From SZUA-38 sp965212525 (GTDB lineage: Bacteria; Pseudomonadota; Gammaproteobacteria; Xanthomonadales; SZUA-38): a DNA stretch of 64,000 bases. The position numbers and the translations under genes were made by a program. Positions 34,683-41,791 of the stretch are shown in pieces. The DNA lies in contig CBDBVC010000013.1 in assembly GCA_965212525.1 (NCBI GenBank), forward strand, positions 1 to 64,000, written 5' to 3'. Each line of letters begins with the position of its first letter. Position 1 is the stretch's first letter. The notes under the pieces were generated by a model that saw nothing but the letters and a program-made list of their open reading frames with translations, was not told where the DNA came from and did no database searches.

Positions 34683-36440
34683 ATGAACGTTAAGACGACT
34701 GCCCGCACTGTACTGGCGGTATCGGTACTGGGCGCATCCTCCATGGTTGGCGCCATCAATATTGATGAAGTATTTGAAGGCCAGTGGTTCCAGACTGGCT
34801 CCAGCCGAGGCTGGGAACTGGATTACATCAAGACTGGCCCGGAACGTGGCCTGATGTTTCTGACCGGATTCGTCTATGGTGATGACGGCAACCCGCTGTG
34901 GGTGGTAGGACAGGACGAGGTGGTTCCCGGTGACACCACACTGGACTTTGATCTGCTGACTGTCACAGGTGGCATCTTCGGCCCCGGACCCAGCACCACC
35001 ACCAACGCCGTTTTCGGCAACATGACCATGACGGTCAACGATTGCAATAACATCGACGTCAGCATCACCAACATCAACAGCCCGTTTGTTGCACAGTCCG
35101 AGTCCTCATTTTCACTGGAGCCCTTCGACACCATCGGCGGTACACCTCGTGATGCTTCGGTGTGCGCTTACCAGGTGCCATTCACTGCCTGTCCATCGTT
35201 TGCAACAGATGGCCCGACACCTCGTTCCTGTGTCCTGCAGGGTACGCTGAGCGGCAACATGACACTGACCAACAACACCACCTGGCTGCTCAATGGTGGT
35301 GTGTTCGTGGGTGGCGACAATACCAATCAGGGTGTTCTGACCATTGAACCAGGCACACGCATTGTCGGCCTGTCAGGTAACGACTTCCTGTCTGTCCAGC
35401 GTGGATCACAGATTATTGCAGACGGTTCACCAAAAGCACCGATTGTGTTCACGGGCCCGTTCCCGGCAGGCGACCCGCAAGCAGGCGCCGGTAACTGGGG
35501 CGGCCTGGTCATCAATGGCAATGCACCGATCAATATCTGCGACGAAAGCGTTCCCTTCGCCATGTGTGAAGATATCGGCGAAGGTGGTTCAGGAAACTTC
35601 GGTGGCGACAATCCCAACGATTCCAGTGGCATCCTGCGCTATGTCCGCGTCCAGTTCGGTGGCTTCCGCATCAACGACGAAGACGAACTGAACGGTATTG
35701 CCTTCCAGGCGGTCGGTGACGGTACTGTTGTCGATTTCGTACAGGTTCACGCCAATGAAGACGACGGTGTCGAGTTCTTTGGCGGCACAGTGAATGCCAG
35801 GCACATCGTGCTGACGGGCATCAAGGATGACAGCCTGGACTGGACACACGGCTGGGACGGTTCGCTGCAGTACCTGCTCGTGAAGCAGGACGCCAACGCC
35901 GCCAATGACAAGGAACGCGGCATCGAAGCAGACAACTTCGAAGACAACAACGACGCCACTCCACGCTCGCAGCCAAGGATTGCCAATGCGACCTTCATTG
36001 GCGGCCCGTCCGACAACAAGACCACCACCGGCATGGTGTTGCGTCGCGGCACCGGGCTGAACATCACCAATTCGGTCGTCACCGGGTTCGAGCGTTGCCT
36101 GGACATCGACAGCAGTGCGACATTCAATGCAGCCGGATCAATCGGCAGCCTGAGTGGCACACTGACGATGGAAAACACGGTCATCAGCTGTGACACCAAC
36201 TTCGATGAAGAAGCCGAAGACGGTTTTGCCGTCAGCGATTTCTTCAACAATCAGGCGGGCAACGAAGTGACCAACCCGGGTCTGAACAACATCTACCCAC
36301 CCGCCGGTGCTTCCTATCTCAACGGCAAGGTGATGGACTTCAGCATCTTCGGTGACTTTTTCGACAAGGTCGAATACTCGGGTGCATTCAGTGGCCAGGG
36401 AACAGCCTGGACCAACGGCTGGACCGAGTTCCTCGACTGA
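34683..36440 (+). CDS. Secreted beta-helix-like protein, partner of the divergent TonB receptor operon
   Basis: Exported protein, 585 aa, with a signal peptide (residues 1-24, ending GASSMVGA). The first 140 or so mature residues form a beta-rich domain with SRGWELDYIKTG and GFVYGDDGNPLWVVGQ, a motif style I know from many secreted gammaproteobacterial proteins of unknown function. The rest (about 180-585) reads as a right-handed beta-helix, with repeated short strands and Asn/Asp ladders (LTIEPGTRIVGLSGNDFLSV, GNWGGLVINGNAPI, VHANEDDGVEFFGGTVNARH, GMVLRRGTGLNITNSVVTGF). Four Cys residues lie near 145-190. Its own terminator follows. Position suggests it works with, or is moved by, the receptor system. 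Confidence 0.8.
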   Translation: MNVKTTARTVLAVSVLGASSMVGAINIDEVFEGQWFQTGSSRGWELDYIKTGPERGLMFLTGFVYGDDGNPLWVVGQDEVVPGDTTLDFDLLTVTGGIFGPGPSTTTNAVFGNMTMTVNDCNNIDVSITNINSPFVAQSESSFSLEPFDTIGGTPRDASVCAYQVPFTACPSFATDGPTPRSCVLQGTLSGNMTLTNNTTWLLNGGVFVGGDNTNQGVLTIEPGTRIVGLSGNDFLSVQRGSQIIADGSPKAPIVFTGPFPAGDPQAGAGNWGGLVINGNAPINICDESVPFAMCEDIGEGGSGNFGGDNPNDSSGILRYVRVQFGGFRINDEDELNGIAFQAVGDGTVVDFVQVHANEDDGVEFFGGTVNARHIVLTGIKDDSLDWTHGWDGSLQYLLVKQDANAANDKERGIEADNFEDNNDATPRSQPRIANATFIGGPSDNKTTTGMVLRRGTGLNITNSVVTGFERCLDIDSSATFNAAGSIGSLSGTLTMENTVISCDTNFDEEAEDGFAVSDFFNNQAGNEVTNPGLNNIYPPAGASYLNGKVMDFSIFGDFFDKVEYSGAFSGQGTAWTNGWTEFLD

Positions 36441-36466
36441 TCTGAAACACGATTGGCACAAGCAAG

Positions 36467-36493
36467 GGCGCGTCTTCTGACGCGCCTTTTTTT
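36467..36493 (+). terminator. Rho-independent terminator after the beta-helix gene
   Basis: Stem GGCGCGTC (36467-36474) pairs with GACGCGCC (36479-36486) around TTCT, followed by seven T (36487-36493). It begins 27 bases after the stop codon and ends before the convergent speE stop. Confidence 0.9.
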
Positions 36494-36516
36494 ATTTCAG
36501 TTTACAGGTGTGCGCT

Positions 36517-37365
36517 TCAACCCAGGATTTGCTGCCGCATGAACTCAGGCAATTGCTGACTGGCTTTGTGTATGGCCGCATTGTAGTAACGGTTTTCGAG
36601 TTCGTCTCCAAGTTCATGACAGGGGTATTCGGAAAACGAATTCTGCCTGCCAGCCAGGGTTACGCACCACCAGCCTGATGGGTAACAGGGTTGTGGGAAC
36701 AGAAAATGCCGTACGCTGTCGAAACCGGCTTCCTTCAGGCGATCCCTGAGGTCGCTCAGCAGCGACTGGTGCAGCAACGGTGATTCACTCTGCATGCCCA
36801 GCACACCACCGGACGCGATGGCTTGATGACAGGCCCTGAAAAAGTCAGTGGATACCAGGCCTTCAGCCATGTCGACCGGGTCGGTGGAATCAACCAGTAT
36901 CAGATCCTGTGAACCGGGCTCGCAGGTATCGATCCAGGCGAGGCCGTCCTCAAACAGCAGTTCAGCACGAGGGTCATCATTGGCGACACAGAGCTCTGGA
37001 AAGAACTGCTCACTGACACGGGTTACACGTTCATCGATTTCAATCTGTGTTGCCTGCTTCACCTGCGGATACTTCAGCACCTCTCTGAGGGTACCGCAAT
37101 CGCCACCGCCGATGATGGCTACGCGTGAAGGTACAGTGATCGAATTGATGGCAGGCTGGGCCAGCATCTCGTGGTAGATGAAGTTTTCCCGACCGGTCAG
37201 CATCCAGCAACCATCCAGCGCCATCAGATGGCCGAAATCGGTCGATTCCCAGATCTCTATCAGCTGAAAGTCCGATTGCTCCTCATGCAGTTTACGCCTG
37301 ACACGAAAACCGATGGAACTGCCACTGGCATCGAACCGCTCCTCTATCCAGTCCTGTTCATTCAT
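36517..37365 (-). CDS. speE: Polyamine aminopropyltransferase (spermidine synthase)
   Basis: Transfers the aminopropyl group from decarboxylated SAM to putrescine; cytoplasmic, 282 aa from the ATG at 37365, chosen because MNEQDWIEERF is where the family begins (the open frame extends 102 bases further). Motifs: MALDGCWMLTGRENFIYHEML (with the conserved Glu/Tyr/His), AIIGGGDCGTLREVLKYP (dcSAM loop), IEIDERVTRVS and ILVDSTDPVDMAEGL with the catalytic Asp. No speD or ADC gene is nearby. Confidence 0.95.
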   Translation of the reverse strand: MNEQDWIEERFDASGSSIGFRVRRKLHEEQSDFQLIEIWESTDFGHLMALDGCWMLTGRENFIYHEMLAQPAINSITVPSRVAIIGGGDCGTLREVLKYPQVKQATQIEIDERVTRVSEQFFPELCVANDDPRAELLFEDGLAWIDTCEPGSQDLILVDSTDPVDMAEGLVSTDFFRACHQAIASGGVLGMQSESPLLHQSLLSDLRDRLKEAGFDSVRHFLFPQPCYPSGWWCVTLAGRQNSFSEYPCHELGDELENRYYNAAIHKASQQLPEFMRQQILG

Positions 37366-37497
37366 CACGCATGTCCGGCTCAGATAATTCGGTGTCGGAT
37401 TGTATACAGTTTTATCGCCATCTGCATGCTGAGAAGTGAAACATCCGGGTATTACACATTGGTTCACATTCCGTTAACAGATGTTGACAAAGTTCGC

Positions 37498-37526
37498 TTG
37501 AGTGTCGTCGTATCAATCTCTAGACT
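37498..37526 (+). promoter_or_regulatory. Candidate promoter for the intergenic RNA
   Basis: TTGAGT (37498-37503) and TAGACT (37521-37526), each 4 of 6 to consensus, are separated by exactly 17 bases and would start transcription near 37531-37534. A perfect TTGACA also occurs at 37484-37489 but without a well-spaced -10. Confidence 0.45.
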
Positions 37527-37530
37527 AAAA

Positions 37531-37672
37531 ACCGTCTCCCCAACCCCCTCATCCATACGCACTCTGGGGGGACATCGCCGTATCCGCTGTGATTTCACAG
37601 CGGGTACTTTTGGCGATTCGTTTTACCTCCCTCGAATTTATGGGCCGGCAATGACCGGCCCATAGTTTTTTG
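37531..37672 (+). ncRNA. Candidate structured small RNA between speE and glmU
   Basis: No plus-strand gene exists here, yet the plus strand carries a promoter-like pair, stacked secondary structure and a strong intrinsic terminator. First a C-tract (37544-37548) can pair with a G-tract (37566-37571). Then 37580-37591 pairs with 37596-37607 in a 12-bp stem (one G-T pair, loop ATTT), closed further out by TCGCC (37575-37579) with GGCGA (37612-37616) across a TTTT bulge. The terminator stem follows at 37639-37664. Expected transcript is about 140 bases. It does not look like 6S, 4.5S, tmRNA or RNase P RNA. Both flanking genes run on the other strand, so it is not their leader or 3' end. Confidence 0.5.
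37639..37671 (+). terminator. Strong Rho-independent terminator on the plus strand
   Basis: TATGGGCCGG (37639-37648) pairs perfectly with CCGGCCCATA (37655-37664) around a 6-base loop, followed by G and six T (37666-37671). On the minus strand, downstream of glmU, the hairpin is followed by AAATTCG and not T, so its orientation fits a plus-strand transcript. Confidence 0.85.
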
Positions 37673-37688
37673 TGACACTGCCAGCAGT

Positions 37689-39059
37689 TCAGCCAGATGA
37701 TTTGACAGGCTTTTGCCAGCCCGGCACTGTTTTCTGGCGGCTTCTTGACAGTGTCAGCGCGTCATCAGGAGTGTCCTTCGTGATCGTGGAGCCGGCGCCG
37801 ATGACCGCATTGCGGCCAATACTGACCGGCGCCACCAGCTGTGAATCCGAGCCGATGAAGGCACCATCACCGATCTCGGTCTGATACTTGTTGACGCCAT
37901 CGTAATTGCAGGTGATGGTGCCGGCACCGATGTTGACACCATCTCCGATTCGCGCATCACCCAGGTAACTGAGATGATTGGCCTTGCTGCCGACACCCAG
38001 CGATGCTTTCTTGATCTCCACAAAATTACCCACCCGCGTCTGCCGGGACAGACGTGTACCCGGCCTGAGTCTGGCAAAGGGGCCAATATCGCAATCACCA
38101 TCGGTGACCACACCCTCGAGCACTGAATAGGCCTGAACGCGTGTTTCTGGACCCAGAACACAGTCGGTCAGTACACAGCCGGGACCAATCCGACAGCCAT
38201 CGCCCAGTGTGTTTTTGCCCTCGAAAACGGTATTGATATCGATATGCACACCCTCGCCCACGTCCATGTCGCCACGAATGTCGATTCGGGCACGGTCGGC
38301 AATCGTCACGCCCTTTTCGCACAGGACATCGGCGGTGCGCTGCTGGTACAACCGTTCCAGAACAGACAACTGCAAGCGGTCATTGGCACCGAGGATCTCA
38401 TCTGCAACGCGACATCGCACCGCCGAGACGGGCATGCCCCTGCTGCGTGCCACTTCGATCACATCGGTCAGATAGATTTCGGCGCGGTCATGATGTTCGG
38501 CGACATGCGTCAGACATTCGCTGATCACTGAAACCGGGCCTGCCATCATGCCACTGTTGACTTCCTGTATGGCCAGCTGTTGATCATCGGCATCCCTGTC
38601 TTCAACTATCTGCGTCAGTGAATCGTTCTCATCCCGAACAATACGTCCATAGCCACCCGGATCCTGCAGGTTGGCCGTGAGAATGGCAGGTCCCTCCTGC
38701 GAGGCATCAATCAACCGCTTCAGGCTATCGAGTTCCAGCAGGGGTGTATCGCCTAACAGCACCAGTATTCGGGCATTCGCTTCGATATCGGGACATGCCT
38801 GCATCACTGCGTGGCCGGTTCCAAGTTGCTGTTGCTGATCAACCCAGTTGACGTCGTAATCTGAAAATTGCTGCTTGACCAGATGCGATTTGTGGCCAAT
38901 CACCACATGAATGCATTCAGGTTCTGTCCGGGCCGCCAGCTCGAGTACGTGCTGCAGCATTGGGCGCCCGGCAACTTGTTGCAGGACCTTGGGTAAATCC
39001 GATTGCATGCGCTTGCCCTGACCGGCTGCCAGGATGACGATGTGTAGGGGTTTTGGCAT
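37689..39059 (-). CDS. glmU: Bifunctional N-acetylglucosamine-1-phosphate uridyltransferase / glucosamine-1-phosphate acetyltransferase
   Basis: Makes UDP-GlcNAc for peptidoglycan and LPS, 456 aa. The N-terminal pyrophosphorylase domain starts with VILAAGQGKRMQSDLPKVL and contains QLGTGHAV, LLGDTPLL and VNSGMMAG. A linker helix leads to the left-handed beta-helix acetyltransferase domain (about 250-450) with RPGTRLSRQTRVGNFVEIKK, NHLSYLGDARIGDGVNIGAG and TITCNYDGVNKYQTEIGDG. All catalytic segments appear intact. No glmS is adjacent in this window. Confidence 0.97.
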   Translation of the reverse strand: MPKPLHIVILAAGQGKRMQSDLPKVLQQVAGRPMLQHVLELAARTEPECIHVVIGHKSHLVKQQFSDYDVNWVDQQQQLGTGHAVMQACPDIEANARILVLLGDTPLLELDSLKRLIDASQEGPAILTANLQDPGGYGRIVRDENDSLTQIVEDRDADDQQLAIQEVNSGMMAGPVSVISECLTHVAEHHDRAEIYLTDVIEVARSRGMPVSAVRCRVADEILGANDRLQLSVLERLYQQRTADVLCEKGVTIADRARIDIRGDMDVGEGVHIDINTVFEGKNTLGDGCRIGPGCVLTDCVLGPETRVQAYSVLEGVVTDGDCDIGPFARLRPGTRLSRQTRVGNFVEIKKASLGVGSKANHLSYLGDARIGDGVNIGAGTITCNYDGVNKYQTEIGDGAFIGSDSQLVAPVSIGRNAVIGAGSTITKDTPDDALTLSRSRQKTVPGWQKPVKSSG

Positions 39060-39240
39060 GATATCGCCTGTCGATTTGTACAGCTCAAGTCTAGCATAGA
39101 CGCCGCTGCGAGCCCGATCGTGAAGCGATGTTCAATTCGCTCAGTGGCACTGCCATCATACCGACAGGTGACTGACCGCACTGGGACACGACAATGGCAT
39201 GACGTGTTCGGGTTTCATAGGGTAAAGGTCAGATGACAGT

Positions 39241-39357
39241 CTTATTGGAGGGAATGCTGAAGATGAAGCAAGGCAATTTGCCGTCCTTGGCATTCCACAT
39301 GGGAGGGATCCTTTCCACTTTCCTCTGCTTGCTGCGGGAGTATTATCTCCAATCAAG
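39241..39357. repeat. Nested inverted-repeat element in the glmU-dtd gap
   Basis: The 383-base gap 39060-39442 has no clear gene. Inside it, ATTGGAG (39244-39250) is mirrored by CTCCAAT (39347-39353), and within that GGAATGC (39251-39257) pairs with GCATTCC (39290-39296) around a core palindrome GGCAATTTGCC (39272-39282). The whole could fold as a branched hairpin of about 115 bases on either strand. No T-run or flanking target-site duplication was seen, so it may be a structured RNA, a palindromic interspersed element or chance. Confidence 0.35.
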
Positions 39358-39442
39358 CCGCTGTACCATAAGGTCGATCTGTCCTGTCAGCGTGTAGGAA
39401 AATTGCCATAGCCCGTGTAGGGCACCAACATGGGAGCCACAT

Positions 39443-39883
39443 TTGATTTCTCTGTTACAGCGAGTGACGCATGCCTGCGTGCATATCAATGATGAAAAGG
39501 TTGCGCGTATCGGTCAGGGCCTGCTGGTGCTGAACGGTTTCGAGCCGGACGATGATGAGCGTGTGCTCAGACGAATGCTTGAGCGCCTGCTGGCCTATCG
39601 TGTATTTCCCGATGATGCTGGCAGGATGAACCGGTCTCTGCTGGATATATCCGGTGAATTGCTGCTGGTGCCGCAGTTCACCCTGGCAGCCGATACTCGA
39701 AGTGGTAATCGACCCGGTTTCTCAACGGCCGCTGCACCCGAATTGGGTCAGAGGCTGTTCGAAAGATTCCTTGCCATCGCCAGACAGGAATTGCCGGAAA
39801 TTCAGTGCGGCAAATTTGGTGCCGACATGCAGGTCAGCTTGACGAATGATGGGCCGGTGACGTTTTGGTTACACGTCCACTGA
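39443..39883 (+). CDS. dtd: D-aminoacyl-tRNA deacylase
   Basis: Hydrolyses D-aminoacyl- and Gly-mischarged tRNAs, homodimer, 146 aa. The start is TTG: a GGGAG ribosome site (39432-39436) lies 6 bases before it and the protein begins ISLLQRVTHACV, the family N-terminus. The Gly-cisPro motif is intact in NDGPVTFWL, as is FGADMQVSL. The other active-site segment, normally SQFTL, reads PQFTLAAD with Pro from a CCG codon. The 3' end overlaps the convergent HD-domain gene by 50 bases. Confidence 0.92.
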   Translation: MISLLQRVTHACVHINDEKVARIGQGLLVLNGFEPDDDERVLRRMLERLLAYRVFPDDAGRMNRSLLDISGELLLVPQFTLAADTRSGNRPGFSTAAAPELGQRLFERFLAIARQELPEIQCGKFGADMQVSLTNDGPVTFWLHVH

Positions 39884-40922
39884 GTTCATAGGCCTTGTGC
39901 ATGAACTCGGCAATGATGGCTTCTCCCGTGGTGCCATCGGAGGGTTCTTCACCATAGACTTCCCGCATGTGATCACAGAGGCTGGTCAGCAGGGGAGCAT
40001 TCTCTTCCTTCAGCGGCCCGAGAATGGTCTGGCCTATCTTCGAATCGAACTGGTGCAGCGTGAAGAAATAGCCTTCCTGCCCGTTGGTGAGAAAACCGAG
40101 CGCCGGTTTGGCCGATTCGACACCCAGGTCGCGCTTGCAGCGGTATTCGATTTCCTTGCATAGACGAACCGCACTCTTGGTGAACCTCAGGAACGGTTCG
40201 GCCACATTGGCCGTATCCAGATCCGATGCGATCAGCGTCAGTCGAGCACGACGCTTGAGGACGGGATCTTCGCGCCAGTCGGGGCTCTCCCTGTCCATGG
40301 CCTGCACCAGAATCGGTGCCATCGCACCACAGGAGGAGGCAGCCTCGGGTGGTGAAATGTTGGGATTATTCTTGGGCTGCACGTTGAAGGTCGAGCCGGC
40401 GATCATCATCTCCAGGTCATCATAAACGTCATGATGCTCTTCACGATCAAAGCCCGCGATATCGAGAATTCGATGAGCCTCGTGAATACTGGCCTGTTCG
40501 TTGGCACCGATGACGGCATCGTGATCGGGCACCTCGCGCTGACGCAGGTCATGCATCGCTGCAAACATGGTGAGCATGACCCAGTCCAGCGGTGGCAGCA
40601 CATCCGGACTTGAATTCTCACACAGATAATCGATGCGATCGGACAGGATCTCGACCACATGGGTTTCATTATGATAATGGTGCAGGTCTTCGCCCCAGCT
40701 GCCGTATCGTCTTGCCATCCTGGCATAGCTGATGATCAGTGCTACTTCAGTCCTGTCGAGAAAATCGTCATGCTCGTGCCCGAATGTGGCAACAAACTTG
40801 TCCCGGCGCTGCTTCAGATAACGAAGGAATGCCGGATCATTTTCAGATAACAGTCCACGCGCTGTCCTGATATTGGCAACTTCGAGCTCGATACTGTCAG
40901 GCGTGCTTCGCTGGTTAGACAT
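39834..40922 (-). CDS. HD-domain-like predicted metal-dependent phosphohydrolase
   Basis: Cytoplasmic protein, 362 aa, of the HD/PDEase-like fold. Metal-ligand candidates in order are HHYHNETHVVEI (about residues 81-92), MFAAMHDLRQ with the His-Asp pair (about 118-127), a following EQASIHEAHRIL helix, and a late Asp in IASDLDTANVAEPF. This is the pattern of HD/PDEase-fold enzymes, but I cannot assign cyclic-nucleotide or (p)ppGpp activity. It ends inside the 3' part of dtd on the opposite strand. A His/Ser-rich tail (AHHSSS) closes the protein. Confidence 0.65.
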   Translation of the reverse strand: MSNQRSTPDSIELEVANIRTARGLLSENDPAFLRYLKQRRDKFVATFGHEHDDFLDRTEVALIISYARMARRYGSWGEDLHHYHNETHVVEILSDRIDYLCENSSPDVLPPLDWVMLTMFAAMHDLRQREVPDHDAVIGANEQASIHEAHRILDIAGFDREEHHDVYDDLEMMIAGSTFNVQPKNNPNISPPEAASSCGAMAPILVQAMDRESPDWREDPVLKRRARLTLIASDLDTANVAEPFLRFTKSAVRLCKEIEYRCKRDLGVESAKPALGFLTNGQEGYFFTLHQFDSKIGQTILGPLKEENAPLLTSLCDHMREVYGEEPSDGTTGEAIIAEFMHKAYELSGRVTKTSPAHHSSS

Positions 40923-41035
40923 TAAGTGTTTGTTATTTCAGATCGCCGTTGCGCTGCGACCCGTTCCCCTGCATGTCATTGATAAATAAACCCTACACGT
41001 TCGCGACGCAAACGTCCATAGTTCTGCACCCGAGA

Positions 41036-41665
41036 TCATCCCCCGCTGCGTGTGTTTGCTGTCCGGTTGGCATTGGTTCCGGGAAATGCCAGCGACGAAC
41101 CTGCATTGACGGCTGAATTACCTGGTGCATTCGGGTTCTGGATCGATTGCTGTTTCATGTGAAAGGTCACCGGTCCGGCACTCGCCAGAATGATCCCTTT
41201 CGAATCCACGATCTCCATGATCAGCTGGTGTTCTCCGCGAAAGATGTCCGTGAGCTCGGCCACAAAACTGGTTTCCTGGGTCTGCAGTTCACCATCAATA
41301 TAGAAGCGAACCGAATCACCACGTCGCAAGGTCTGGTCAGACTGTGCAGCTGCAGTCAGTTTGCCACCGGTACCCCAGAGGTTTTCATCCTCGGTCGGTG
41401 AGGTGATGATGAAATTGCTGTAAAGCTCAATGTCTTCAAGCGGTTGTGGATCCGGCTGGACAGGCGCCTCTGGCTGAATTGGCTTGAATGCTTCAACCAC
41501 CGTAATGGGTGCAAGCTCGAGCGGTTCAGCATTTTCGTTGGGCGGCTGATCGGTGTACACGACATTGCCGTTCTCGTCGTAGGTCTTGTAAATATCCTGT
41601 GCGACAGTGACTGCAGAGGTAAAGACACTGGTAGCCAGGATGGAGAACATGGTCAATCGCAACAT
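41036..41665 (-). CDS. DUF4124 domain-containing exported protein
   Basis: Periplasmic or envelope protein, 209 aa from the ATG at 41665, which starts a signal peptide (residues 1-22, ending SAVTVAQ). The DUF4124 domain follows at once (DIYKTYDENGNVVYTDQPP, about 23-60). The rest is a proline-rich linker and a beta-sandwich-like region with GDSVRFYIDGELQ and EHQLIMEIVDSKG. The family usually lies directly downstream of glnA in gammaproteobacteria, as here, though glnA's terminator separates the two. Function unknown. Confidence 0.85.
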   Translation of the reverse strand: MLRLTMFSILATSVFTSAVTVAQDIYKTYDENGNVVYTDQPPNENAEPLELAPITVVEAFKPIQPEAPVQPDPQPLEDIELYSNFIITSPTEDENLWGTGGKLTAAAQSDQTLRRGDSVRFYIDGELQTQETSFVAELTDIFRGEHQLIMEIVDSKGIILASAGPVTFHMKQQSIQNPNAPGNSAVNAGSSLAFPGTNANRTANTRSGG

Positions 41666-41741
41666 GGGCGAATGCTCCGGATACAATCTCTTTTCATTGT
41701 AGCAGCTGCCGTGAAGCAAGCGAAGCCGTTGAAATAAGGAC

Positions 41742-41774
41742 AAAAAAAGCCGGTGTCATGTCGACACCGGCTTT
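41742..41774 (-). terminator. Rho-independent terminator of glnA
   Basis: On the minus strand, AAAGCCGGTGTC (41774-41763) pairs with GACACCGGCTTT (41757-41746) around a 5-base loop and runs into a seven-T tract (41748-41742). It lies 18 bases after the glnA stop and before the DUF4124 gene. Confidence 0.92.
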
Positions 41775-41791
41775 CTGGTCCAGCAATCGCC

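Noticed and set aside
39156..39356. 66-codon minus-strand frame in the glmU-dtd gap
   Set aside because: Overlaps the nested palindromes, no ribosome site or domain signature.
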